64,000 nucleotides of DNA from Corythoichthys intestinalis. Taxonomy: Eukaryota > Chordata > Actinopteri > Syngnathiformes > Syngnathidae. The notes under the pieces were generated by a model, which searched no databases, was not told the origin of the DNA, and saw only the letters and a program-made list of their open reading frames with translations. The stretch spans positions 48,349,501 to 48,413,500 of the forward strand of contig NC_080396.1 of the NCBI RefSeq assembly GCF_030265065.1, given 5' to 3'. Below, piece by piece: positions 52,291-63,044 of this stretch (positions within the stretch are counted from its first letter, which is position 1; the number at the start of each line of letters is the position of its first letter). The translations under genes were made by a program, and so were the position numbers.

Positions 52291-52951
52291 GCTGGTGAAG
52301 TTGAAAGACTGACATTTTGTTTAAATATATGGAACAATCACATTTTACAGCTTTTGGTTTGAGCCTTTGTTGCAATTCTTCATGTGCAACTTGCACATGA
52401 ATAAAATTCTGGGATTCACTTCAGGAATAGTCATCAACTTCCAAGATTAAATAATGATAGTTTTATTTCTATTGCTGTCAAATATCAAAACTGGTCAAAT
52501 TTGGCCCAAACAATGACTAAATAACAAATCGTTTGTATCAATAAAACGTGTGCTGATGCCGTCACGTCAAAGTGCATCAATGTTTGAGTTCTGGTTAACG
52601 ATCAACACAGCTGCTGTTATAGCTCCAAAGTAACGCCAACCGTCAATCATAGTCCTCAGCGAATACACCAGGTAGGACTGTCATGATTTCTCTTATACGC
52701 AAATAACGTCGGAATTACCGTGTTTATTGATTAGCACATCTAAATGCCATCCTCATAGATTACGCTTTATGTGTTATTGTAAGAGGTCACTTAGCGATAT
52801 GGACGGGTTAATTCCCATGTTTTTGGCTATGGTCTGTTGAACATTTTGGGCATAATTTCAAAAGGTTGATTTTACGAGATTTTGTGGATAGTTGTGCAAT
52901 CAAATTATCTCTATTTCCAGTTCCACTTTTGGAAAGTTTTGAAATGATCTA
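52291..52951. other. intergenic DNA, nothing recognised
   Basis: AT-rich sequence after pgm2l1 without transposon ends or gene-like frames that I can support. Confidence 0.5.
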
Positions 52952-53031
52952 CAGTGGGAAGAACAAGTATTTGATACACTCACAATGGGAAAACCCATTG
53001 GCAGTGTATGAAATACTTGTTCTTCCCACTG
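52952..53031. mobile_element. 80-bp minimal Tc1-derived MITE
   Basis: The left arm CAGTGGGAAGAACAAGTATT runs on with 'tgatacact'; the right arm is its inverse with one mismatch, with about 20 bases between. TA flanks both sides. The arms match the ends of the family C Tc1 at 49057-50650, so this is an extreme internal deletion of that or a close family. Confidence 0.85.
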
Positions 53032-53526
53032 TAGATTTGTTATAATAATTGTTCACTCATTCAATTTTACCTCAAAACTGGTAAATTAAAAAAATACAAA
53101 ACGATCCAACGCAAATAATTGTGTCCATCTTGACCACTAGGTGTCACAGTTGCCACCCCCAGAACTGCCCAGTCCGCTTTGGTAGAAATTACTGTACTTC
53201 ATAAAGTATTTTATAAGGAAAATGACCAGTCACTATACGGAATGCATTTTGCAGAGGGTAATTTACCCTTTTTACAGCTTTTCAGGTGCGTGTGTCTGTG
53301 GAATTTTCTGAAATTTTCAAATAATCATTTCAGAGTTAAAATATAGCAACAAAAAATCTGTCAGATAAGTGTTTCTTTGTGTGAAAAATTCAAAACCAGA
53401 ATGGAACAAATACTTATTTGCGGCATTGTACCTACCTATTTGTCCATCATGCACAACAACCTTCTCACTAACCGACCTAACATTTGACTGACTCTCAAAA
53501 CATCCCTTTTGCCCATTCTTATAACT
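53032..53526. other. intergenic DNA, nothing recognised
   Basis: AT-rich. 'ggaacaaatacttatttgcggc' near 53403 resembles a Tc1 end but has no partner. No gene-like frame. Confidence 0.4.
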
Positions 53527-54620
53527 AGAGCTGCACGATATTGGTAACTTCGTGCTCCTCAAAGCCAATACCGATATCGATGACCGATAATAAATATAAC
53601 ATTTCTAAATGTATATTCACCTGAGTTTTTGAACACCTGGAGGTTAAAAAAAACTAGTGGTTTCGACATAGATTTGCCTTTGATCTAATGAGATTTTTCA
53701 TGATGACTTGAACATTATTTTAATGAACAAAACAAAGACTTCAATAAAGTGCCAATATTTACTTTTTCAAATAAATATAATTTGAGTCAATCACAATCAA
53801 TTAGTCAATGTCATTGAAGATGTGGTCCCTGAACTATGATTACTGAACTAAAACATAAACCCAACAGGTATTGTGCTCTGTCATCAGATAAAAAAAAATT
53901 TATGCTACAGGAGTAGAGACTGTTGTGGTCTTGGTCCATGAAACAACTTTCTTAACCTGGTAATTATAGGACAGCAAGCCTCTCAAGAGCGTTGGGAATA
54001 ACACAGTTATAAATAACGCTGTTACATAACGGCGTTATTTTTTCAGTAGCGGGGTAATCAAATTATTTTTTCCGCGGTTACAACGCCGTTAACGTTACTG
54101 ACTGTTAAAAGTGGTGCGTTACTTCGAATAAATTGAAGAAACTACCAGTCGTAGCGAGTGTACTCTGCTCTGTATATTTGTCATTCAAGACTTGAGGTGC
54201 GTTTAGGTTCATGGCAATGAAAATAGTAAACACACATAGCCTACCTATGCAAGAACGATGGAGTTGCCGTTTGATACGGTCATAATGTGCAGGTCCTGCA
54301 CCCATCTGCAGCAAAACTGTTCGTAGCTTTGTAGCGATTTGTAATTTCGGAATCGCTGATGAGTTTAGTAACATACACCAAACAATAAATAAAGCAGAAT
54401 GTCCATTTCGCGTAATTGTGGAAGCCCGTCGACATCTTTACTCCATTTGTCTTCGGCTTGTTCGTAAGGGTCAACATTGTTCACATCCTGAAGTTTGATC
54501 ACATATCTGTTCTTCGCCTTAGTAACGAGTTTGTCTCTTTAAGTTAAAGTTTAATGTCCCGCGAGCCAGACCTGCTTCCAATATGGCTGCGTCAAATCTC
54601 ACGTGATCCCCCATTCTGTG
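53527..54620. mobile_element. hAT-like fragments (TAGAGCTGCACGATAT and TAACGCCGTTA types)
   Basis: 53527 opens with TAGAGCTGCACGATATTGGT followed by 'caataccgatatcgatgacc', a usual hAT left end in fish, without a clear right end. From 53990 'aacggcgttattttttcag' and 'caacgccgttaacgttact' mark a second hAT type. Boundaries between the two are not resolved. Confidence 0.45.
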
Positions 54621-54854
54621 ACGTAAACGCTCAAGCCTCGCGCACGTACCTCAGAGCCAGTGTTTTCACACACAAACCGGAACAGCGCGTGCGGCAAACA
54701 CACACACGTAAAACAGATGTAGAGGGATATGATGGCAGAGCATTCAGAGGAAAATTTGTCCTTCACGAGGTGGAGATATAAACACTATTTCAAGTTGGTC
54801 GAAAGTAAAGGAAAGAACATGGTTGTAAAGTTTATTTTGCTTCATGAAAGCAGC

Positions 54855-55736
54855 AAGTGTGCAGTGACATGGCCTCCTGGACCCCTTTTATATACAGCAA
54901 TCTTCATCATTCTCAAATTAACCCAATAGCCTGGGTTAAATGGTATTAAATGAATACAATGTGGTTATGTGCAGTGACGTAGGGCTGCAGCTATAGCTTT
55001 AGTAGTCGATTAATCGATGAACTATTTAGTTCGAGTAATCGGATAAGGAACATAAAAAATTACAATACCTGAGCTAAGCCTCAAACGAGATTTAAAAAAA
55101 AAAAAAAAAAAGATAAATTACGAATCGAATAATCGAGTAATTGGATAAGGAACATAAAAAATTACACCTGAGCTGAGCCTCAAACGGGATTTAAAAAAAA
55201 AAAAAAAAAAAAAAAGATGAGTTACATAACAAAAGTCCGCCAGCTTAAATGCTACAAAACGCAAACTTTATTTTTGTTTTTACAATGCTCTTAACAAATG
55301 GTTCAGACACATATTCCCACCAAAAAAAAACGGCTAAATATACCTATAAACTACTTTACGAAGGCATAAAAAAATTTTTTTTTTAAAAACTAAACACAAA
55401 CTTAGCTTATGTTGGTCTTAACAAGGAGCAGCTGGATTCAGCCAAGTTAAATGAGGCAGACTAGAGGGCAGTGTATCCACCCAAATCAATAAAACTAAAT
55501 GCAAACACTTTCAAAACAAACCATTACAACACCACTTTAATTAAACGAATACTCGAAGCAGCAAAATTTTAATTCGAATGTTTTTCTAATCGAATACTCG
55601 AGTTAATCGATTAATCGTTGCAGCACTGGTGACATGGCCTCCTGGACCCCTTTTATATACAGCAATCTTCATCATTCTCAAATGAACCCCATAGCCTGGA
55701 TTAAATGCTATTATATGAATACAATGTGGTTATGGT
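54855..55736. repeat. tandem duplication, unit about 115 bp, split by a hAT element
   Basis: Unit 1 (54855-54970) and unit 2 (55629-55736) share blocks such as 'gtgacatggcctcctggacc', 'ttatatacagcaatcttc' and 'tgaatacaatgtggttatg' with a few changes. Between them lies a hAT-like element whose left flank 'gcagtgacg' equals the start of a unit. The simplest history is a tandem duplication followed by insertion near the start of the second unit. Confidence 0.75.
54980..55628. mobile_element. hAT-like element, TAGGGCTGCA family
   Basis: The left end is TAGGGCTGCAGCTATAGCTT with 'cgattaatcgatgaactatt'; the right end is 'cgagttaatcgattaatcgt' then 'tgcagcactg'. This matches the common fish TAGGGCTGCAACGATTAATC type, with a mutated left end. 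It holds an internal near-repeat ('cctgagctragcctcaaacg' twice, each before a poly-A run). Non-coding. Confidence 0.7.
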
Positions 55737-56072
55737 GAATCAAAGTCTTCCCAAACGGAGCTATTTAAGTCATCTGGTGAAAATTCTTCTAGTTTTAATG
55801 CCGTAATATATTGCAAACCCTCAAACCCTATGTTTTTTCTAGAGATGTGCCGAAAATTTGGCCTAAAGTAGCTAAAAATTTATTGCTATTTTCGGTAGTT
55901 GTGACCAAAAACCATCGACTGAAAACAGCTGAAAATGCATTGCTATTTTCGGCGCCAGATTTTCAGCTCAGTTCTAGTTTTTTCCAGTATCCGTCAGACC
56001 TATCTACCTACGATCCATCCTGCATCCATCCATCTATCTAAACACGAGCTCAGGGAGCTAACAGGGGCCCTA
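55737..56072. other. intergenic DNA with a hAT-type fragment
   Basis: 'tagagatgtgccgaaaattt' at 55842 looks like another hAT left end, with two copies of 'ttgctattttcggyrs' inside. No right end found. The rest is unremarkable. Confidence 0.4.
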
Positions 56073-57599
56073 CTAGTCCTTCTAAAAAAATTAGCATATT
56101 GAGATAAAGTTCATTATTTTCTGTAATGTACTGATAAACATTAGACTTTCATATATTTTAGATTCATTACACACAACTGAAGTAGTTCAAGCCTTTTATT
56201 GTTTTAATATTGATGATTTTGGCAAAAAAGTCAAGAAAAAACAAAAATCCCTATCTCAAAAAAATTAGCATATCATGAAAAGGTACTCTAAAGAAGCTAC
56301 TAACCTAATCATCTGAATCAACGAATTAACTCAAAGCCCATGTGAAAGATTCCTGAGGCTTTTAAAAACTCCCAGCCTGGTTCATTACTCAAATCACAAT
56401 CATGGGCAAGACTGCCGACCTGACTGCTGTCCCCCGAGCAAGAGGCTAAGACACAGAAAGAAATTTCTGAGCAAATATGTTCCCAGAGTGCTGTATCAAC
56501 GCACCTCAGTGGGAAGTCTGTGGGAAGGGAAAAGTGTGGCAGGAAATGCTGCACAACCAGAAGAGGTGACTGCACCCTGAGAAAGATTGTGGAGAAGGGC
56601 CGATTCCAGAGCCACCGTGCACAGACGTGTGCTGCAAATGGGCTACAGGTGCCGCATTCTCCAGGTCAAGCCACTTTTGAACCTGAAACAGTGGCAGAAG
56701 CGCCTGACCTGGGCTACAGAGAAGCTGCACTGGACTGTCGCTCAGTGGTCCAATGTACTTTTTTCAGATGAAAGCAAATTTTGCATGTCATTCGAAAATC
56801 AAGGTGCCAGAGTTTGGAAGAAAACTGGGGAGAAGGAAATGCGAAAATGCCTGAGGTCCAGTGTTAAGTACCCACAGTCAGTGATGGTCTGGGGTGTCAT
56901 GTCAGCTGGTGGTGTTGGTCTACTGTGTTTTATCAAGGGCAGGGTCAATGCAGCTAGCGATCAGGAGATTTCTGAGCACTTCATGCTTCCATCTGCTTAA
57001 AAGCTTTATGGAGATGAAGATTTCAATCTTCAGCATGACCTGGCACCTGCTCACAGTGCCAAAACCACTGGTAAATGGTTTACTGACCATGGCATTACTG
57101 TGCTGAATTGGCCTGCCAACTCTCCTGACCTGAACCTCATAGAGAATCTGTGGGATATTGTGAAAAGGAAGCTGAGAGACACCAGACCCAACACTGTGGA
57201 TGAGCTTAAGGCTGCTATCGAAGCATCCATAACACCTCAGCAGTGCCACAGGCTGATTGCCTCCATGCCACGCCGCATTGAAGCAGTCATTTCTGCAAAA
57301 GGATTCCCGACCAAGTATTGAGTGCATAGCTGATATAATTAATTGAAGGTTGACTTTGTTTTTGTATTAAAATGCACTTTTTTGTATTGGTCGGATAAAA
57401 TATGCTAATTTTTGGGATAGGGATTTTTGTTTTTTCTTGACTTTTTTTGCCAGAATCATCAATATTAAAAGAATAAAAGGCTTGAACTACTTCAGTTGTG
57501 TGTAATGAATCTAAAATTTATGAAAGTCTAATGTTTATCAATACATTATAGAAAATAATGAGCTTTGTCACAATATGCTAATTTTTTGAGAAGGACTAG
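56073..57599 (+). mobile_element. Tc1/mariner element, family B, with broken transposase
   Basis: The ends are CTAGTCCTTCTAAAAAAATT and the inverse of CTAGTCCTTCTCAAAAAATT, each next to TA. Transposase starts at 56402 (MGKTADLTAV), loses part of the N-terminal region by deletions, then reads ATVHRRVLQMGYRCR, FSDESKFCMSF, FNLQHDLAPAHSAKT (after a stop at 56998) and SPDLNLIENLW. The D-D-E acids remain but frames are broken. It ends 19 bp before the start codon of the clotting-factor gene. Confidence 0.9.
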
Positions 57600-57618
57600 T
57601 ATATTCTTTGTTTCAGAC

Positions 57619-60600
57619 ATGTTGATGGCTCTCGCCAACACAACCGTGCTACTGCTATTCAGTGCCGCAGCAGTAGAAAGCACAGGTAAGGCTTGCTTGG
57701 CTGCTGCAAGCCGCCCATAAATCCTATGGTTTATGTGAACACCTTCTGTCTGTAGTGTTCCTTCAGCGTGCCTCGGCCGGGCAGGTCCTGCGATCTTCCG
57801 CTGCCAACAGGAGGCGCCGGGCAAATTCCAATCTGCTGGAAGAGATGTTTCCTGGTGACCTGGAGCGGGAATGCTTTGAGGAACGTTGCTCTCAGGAGGA
57901 GGCTGCTGAGATCTTCCAGTCACAGGAGAAGACAGTGAGACATGCTTTCTTCTCTCAAGATAACTGCAATGATTTGTTACTGTATTCTGCTGTTGCTTCA
58001 CAGCTGGAGTTCTGGTTCCGGTACTCAAGTAGGTCCAACTGAAGCAGGAAATGATGACACGAACAGGAAGTGAAGATGTTCCCAGTTGCGTTGAACGGAA
58101 CATTTTGCTTTCACAGATTTGAATCCATGTGGGAGCAATCCATGCTTGAATGGCGGCAAGTGCATGCTGGGGAGAGGAGACTTCCTTTGTCTGTGCCCGC
58201 CACGTTACCACGGCAGCACCTGCCACTTGGGTATCCATGGCAAACACTTACGTTTTTCACCTATACACAGATTTTGTTTAGGAGCCATGCTTTGGTGCAT
58301 TTTCTTTACCGTATGTGTTTTGCGCAATGACAAAACATCCTATTCTCTTTCATGATTCGCTTTTAAAACAATACAGTGTACTTGATATGCATTTGCATTA
58401 GACACGGGTCAATGTACCATGCTTACAAACCGCACGGCAGACGTAGCAGTTCAACTACCAAAATATTTTTGTCCTTATTTAATGGTGCCTTTACAGATTT
58501 GCATGTTATTTATGGCATTACTGGTAACAAGCCACACCATCGCAAATTCTAGTTTTTTTTTTTAATTTCAACTTTGAACTGTTACCAATGTGGATTGTCT
58601 TTTTCTCTTTGGCCTTGGCCCAGGAACATGACATGTGTTCCCCTGTGTTCCCTGACCGCATGTCCATGATTTAAGTGCAAGTGTCCATGTGCAATTTGGC
58701 TGTCTCTATGCGTACTTTCAGAGTTGCTGTCATGCAATTATAAAAATGGTGGCTGCCTGCAGTACTGCACAAACTTGCCAGGAAGTGTTGGTGTTCAGTG
58801 TGGATGTGCTGAAGGCTTCCAGCTGGACTCTGATGGACAAAGCTGCTCCAAGACTGGTACCACATCTCTTCCTGTGCCCACCACACACACAGATACACAC
58901 ATATGCTCCCTCATACACAACCGCCCTCTGATTCACTCAGTGAAGTTTCCCTGCGGCCTCAAGCAAACAGTCTTGCTGCAGCGAGGTCGCTCCCTCTGGA
59001 GCCTCTCCAACGAAGTTAACTTCACTACGGAAGCAGACATCATCTTAGATGATGGCAACTTCACCATGGAAGCGGACACCTTGGTGGACGATACTAACAT
59101 CACAGTGGAAATGAACACCATTCTGGATAACGGCTTCAACTGGACACACAATGCTAGCAAACCAATCAATCCTCGCATTGTTGGCGGGGACTTGGAGAGA
59201 CTAGGTGGAAGTCCCTGGCAGGTGTGGATATTAATGTTATAGGAAGCATTTCGTTTCAGAGATGGGAATTTTAATGTTTCCAGCAGGAGAAGACCTCAGT
59301 TTCTGGGATTGGAGCACTTTAGTTTTCCAGTAGTTAAAAAATTAGGTTTCCAAGATGGGACAAGAGTTCAATGTCTTGGGGGTTCAGAGTTACAGTGGGG
59401 CCAATAAGTATTTAGTCAACCACCAATTGTGCAAGTTCTCCTAAATGAAAAGATTAGAGGCCTGTAATTGTCAACATGGGTAAACCTCAGAAATCAACTG
59501 TGGGAGCAATTATTAGAAAATGGAAGACATACAAGACCACTGATAATCTCCCTCGATCTGGGGCTCCATGCAAGATCTCACCTCGTGGCGTCAAAATGAT
59601 AGCAAGAATGTTGAGCAAAAATCCCAGAACCACACGGGGGGACCTCGTGAATGACCTAAAGAGAGCTGGGACCAGAATAACAAAGGCTACTATCAGTAAC
59701 ACAATGCGCCGCCAGGGACCCAAGTCCTGCACTGCCAGACGTGTCCCCCTGCTGAAGAAAGTACACGTCCAGGCCCGTCTGCGGTTCGCTAGAGAGCATT
59801 TGGATGATCCAGAAGAGGACTGGGAGAATGTGTTAAAGCCAGATGAAACCAAAATAGAACTTTTTGGTAGAAACACAGGTTCTCATGTTTGGAGGAGAAA
59901 GAATACTGAATTGCATCCAAAGAACACCATACCCACTGTGAAGCATGGGGGTGGAAACATCATGCTTTGGGGCTGTTTTTCTGCAAAGGGACCAGGATGA
60001 CTGATCAGTGTAAAGTAAAGAATGAATGGGGCTATGTATTGAGAGATTTTGAGTGAAAATCTCCTTCCATCAGCAAGGGCATTGAAGATGAGACGTGGCT
60101 GGGTCTTTCAGCATGACAATGATCCCCATCACACAGCCAGGGCAACAAAGGAGTGGCTTCGTAAGAAGCATTTCAAGGTCCTGGAGTGGCCTCGCCAGTC
60201 TCCAGATCTCAACCCCATATAAAATCTGTGGAGGGTGTTGAACGTCCATATTGCCCAACGACAGCCCCAAAACATCACTGCTCTAGAGGAGATCTGCATG
60301 GAGGAATGGGCCAAAATACCAGCAACAGTGTGTGAAAAGCTTGTGAAGAGTTACAGAAAACATTTGGCCTCCGTTATTGCCAACAAAGGGTACATAACAA
60401 AGTATTGAGATGAACTTTTGGTATTGACTAAATACTTATTTTCTACCATGATTTGCAAACAAATTCTTTAAAAATCAAACAATGTGATTTGCTATTTTTC
60501 CAACATTCTGTCTGTCATGATTGAGGTTTACCCATGTTGACAATTACAGTTCTCGCTAATATTTTCAAATGGGAGAACTTGCACAATTGGTGGTTGACTA

Positions 60601-63044
60601 AATACTTATTTGCCCCACTGTATGTTTTATTGGACGATAAGAGTTCATTTCAAGGCTGTTTTTATATTTGAAATGTGACTTACTTATCCAAGTATTGACC
60701 CCACTAGCTTGATTTTTTTTTTTTTTTTTTTGCCACCGTAATTTGATACTTTAATAGAAGACTTGAGTCTTAGATTTGACTTGCAGAAACAGTAAATCAC
60801 TCTCACCTGTGCTGCCCTCAGGTTCTCATCCACCGCGCTGACGGCTATGGCTTCTGTGGCGGAACACTAGTGTCGGATCGCTGGGTGGTCTCAGCCGCGC
60901 ACTGCTTCCAGCAGACTGCCCACTACGTCACAATAGGTCAAACGCTCACGCTACTACCATGTAGCATCAATATGACCTCGTGTTAGCCACATGCTGGCTA
61001 TAATTAGTTACATATTATTTGTGTGAACTTGGCATGCAGGCGACTACGACAAACGTCGTCACGATCCGGGAGAGCAAAAGATTGCAGTCAAGCAAGTTCT
61101 GCTTCATCCTCATTTCCACGAGTTCACTATGGACAGCGACTTGGCTCTACTCTACCTTGACCAGCCTGTCGTCAGGGGGCCCACTGCCGTTCCTGCCTGC
61201 CTGCCAGACGCCCACCTGTCCAGATACCTGCTCAAGGTGGGCCTGCGTCAGCACACGTAACTTCACTGCACCAAATTTTTTCTTGTCGTGCAAAGTGAAC
61301 ATGGTGAGCAAATTTTTGTTTGGATGAGACACATTTGATTTTTTTTCAAATTGACTATAGTTGGCAAATCCAATTGTTTGGAATTGATTTTTTCTGTAGC
61401 ACAAAAACCCTTTTAGTGGACTTTTTCTGGCTTTGGGTTACTGAATTTTCTGTGTGCGGAAAATTAGTTTTAGTTGATTTTTTATTTTATCACAGACAAT
61501 TGCTTTAGGTTGCTTTAATTAGCTGACATGTCAGGTAATTAAAACAACCTAAAACAATAGCGTACCACACGAATGCTATTTTTAGACCGCAAGGCTGCGT
61601 GACGTCACCATCGTAAACTGGAAAGGGGTCAACATAGAAGCGCCCTCGCATACAACCCATGTTAGTACTGCTTGTTTTCTGCCGGTAATATTTCAAAAAA
61701 AACAAAAACATTCAGAGTAAACACTGCTGGTATTGAACTTGTAGAAACGACTCTAGACATTATCACATATGAAGGATGTTTTCGTTACACGAAGCCAAAA
61801 ACTCAGAGGGAAGAAAATGTGAACGATGGATTAACTTGTGCGGACGTCCAAAAGACCAGTTCAACCCTAGTAAGGTGAAGCCATTCACCTTCATATGCAG
61901 TAAACATTTTGTTGGGTGCCACGGTCCTACAGATCAATTGCCTACCACAGCCTGCCCCGCAGAGGTAAGCCATTTTTATATTTTTACTTATTTTTTTAGC
62001 GTGGCGTTTTGCCATGCTGCTTCTGTCTGACAATGAATAACCTGAAAAAATTAAAATTGGATCTAACTGCCACTGTTGTTACCTTTTCTGTTGTAAAGAA
62101 ACAACTTTCATAAGGGGGAAGTGTAAATAAATTAATAGAATTAAGATTTGTTATTGATGAAAAAAATAAAAGTATTCGTTGGCTGTCACTGAGTAGCATT
62201 TGCGATCGCTACACAATAATAGCAATATAAATTACCCCCAAGAACGGTCAGAGATGTAAGACAACCAAAGGATATAATATATAAGAAAGACAGGGCATAT
62301 GGTGGTAAAGGATAGCTTGTTGAAACAGGAGAATGTCATTGTCAGTGGCGTAAGGCAATGCACACAAGAAAAAGGTGTCGATAAAAGAGCTACCTCTGGA
62401 TCAGGTCAGCTCTTTTCCTCATCTTTTCCAGCCCTCAACACTCAAGCCATCTCTTTAACTGAACATTTGTATGTTCTTCCGCATCTTTACCAGTGAATTT
62501 GGCACCAGGGACATCATTTTCGGACAGAATTGGTAGGTTTAGCTCAGTAAACATATTGTTCGTACACTATTTACATGCATCAAGCAAGAGGGACAAACAC
62601 GAGTTTGACCCCCCCCGGCAACAGTCATGAATATTAATGAGCAATGTGACATGTTGCATGCGGTACACTATTGTCTGTGATAAAAGAAAAATTCAACTAA
62701 TCTGTAAGTGTAGACAAAATGAACTCAATACAACTAAAACTGGTTTTGTTTGAAGGTTTGTAATTACCGTGAAATTAATATGTTTTCATTGTCTCGGCTA
62801 TTGAGTTCTGCATACGGTGTGTTGGCATTAATCTAGCAGACTATTTTAGTCAATTAAATAACATAGTTCGGTTTGACATGTTCTTAAATATACGAATTGT
62901 TTCATTTCTTTTTCTAAGGAGAACAACCGGGGGTTGGTGACAGGATGGGGAGCCACCCAATACCTGCGCCGGTCCTCCCGATTCCTTAGGAAGGTGGCTC
63001 TCCCGGTGGTCAACCACCATGCCTGCACACAGTCTACAGAGCAG
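57619..63044 (+). CDS. vitamin K-dependent serine protease, factor IX/protein C-like (3' end beyond window)
   Basis: Exons: 57619-57685, 57756-57934, 58014-58038, 58117-58230, 58722-58856, 58941-59221, 60822-60936, 61040-61236, 62919-63044, in phase (413 codons so far). They encode a signal peptide ([18 protein letters not shown]); a propeptide ending NRRRR; a Gla domain ([20 protein letters not shown]); a 25-bp linker exon (LEFWFRYS); EGF1 ([10 protein letters not shown]); EGF2 ([12 protein letters not shown]); VKFPCG with the Cys that ties to the protease; an activation peptide; RIVGG; His57 in SAAHC; Asp102 in [10 protein letters not shown]. The catalytic Ser is not reached. Exon sizes 25, 114 and 115 bp equal those of F9-type genes. 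[15 protein letters not shown] resembles the factor IX activation peptide; GDYDKRR and [14 protein letters not shown] resemble protein C. I cannot choose the paralogue. Secreted plasma protein, probably from liver. The exon 5 donor (GTACCA) is weak. Confidence 0.88.
59018..59134 (+). repeat. three-fold 39-bp (13-residue) repeat in the activation peptide
   Basis: Consecutive units [26 protein letters not shown] and [13 protein letters not shown] at 59018, 59057 and 59096. Each starts with an N-x-T glycosylation sequon and ends in an acidic DD/DN pair. They lie between the EGF2/linker and the RIVGG activation site. Confidence 0.9.
59393..60621 (+). mobile_element. Tc1/mariner element, family A, internally deleted
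   Basis: The left end CAGTGGGGCCAATAAGTATT and right end (aaatacttatttgcccca... CTG) are each next to TA. The left terminal repeat joins directly to the transposase at [15 protein letters not shown], so the 5' untranslated part and the first roughly 50 residues are missing. The rest runs through DETKIELFG, a stop at 59998, [11 protein letters not shown] and NPI with a stop in place of E (TAA at 60221). It lies in the intron before the His57 exon of the clotting-factor gene. Confidence 0.9.
61560..62030 (+). mobile_element. DNA-transposon remnant with part of a THAP-type zinc finger
   Basis: From about 61776 a frame reads [20 protein letters not shown] then [20 protein letters not shown], the second half of a THAP C2CH finger: Trp, then Cys-x2-His-Phe. 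THAP modules with this 'CSKHFVGGxGPT' pattern occur in ISL2EU and related fish transposases. A GT donor after CPAE at 61960 suggests an exon of the element. No catalytic domain follows, and left and right ends are not defined. It sits in an intron of the clotting-factor gene. Confidence 0.55.
62031..62918. other. intron of the clotting-factor gene, nothing firm
   Basis: AT-rich intron. 62390-62500 (ctcatcttttccagccctca) contains a short frame that could belong to the THAP element but has no recognised motif. Confidence 0.35.

Noticed and set aside
57546-58247. 233-residue minus-strand frame over the clotting-factor exons
   Set aside because: Antisense shadow of exons with conserved exon sizes and phases on the + strand.
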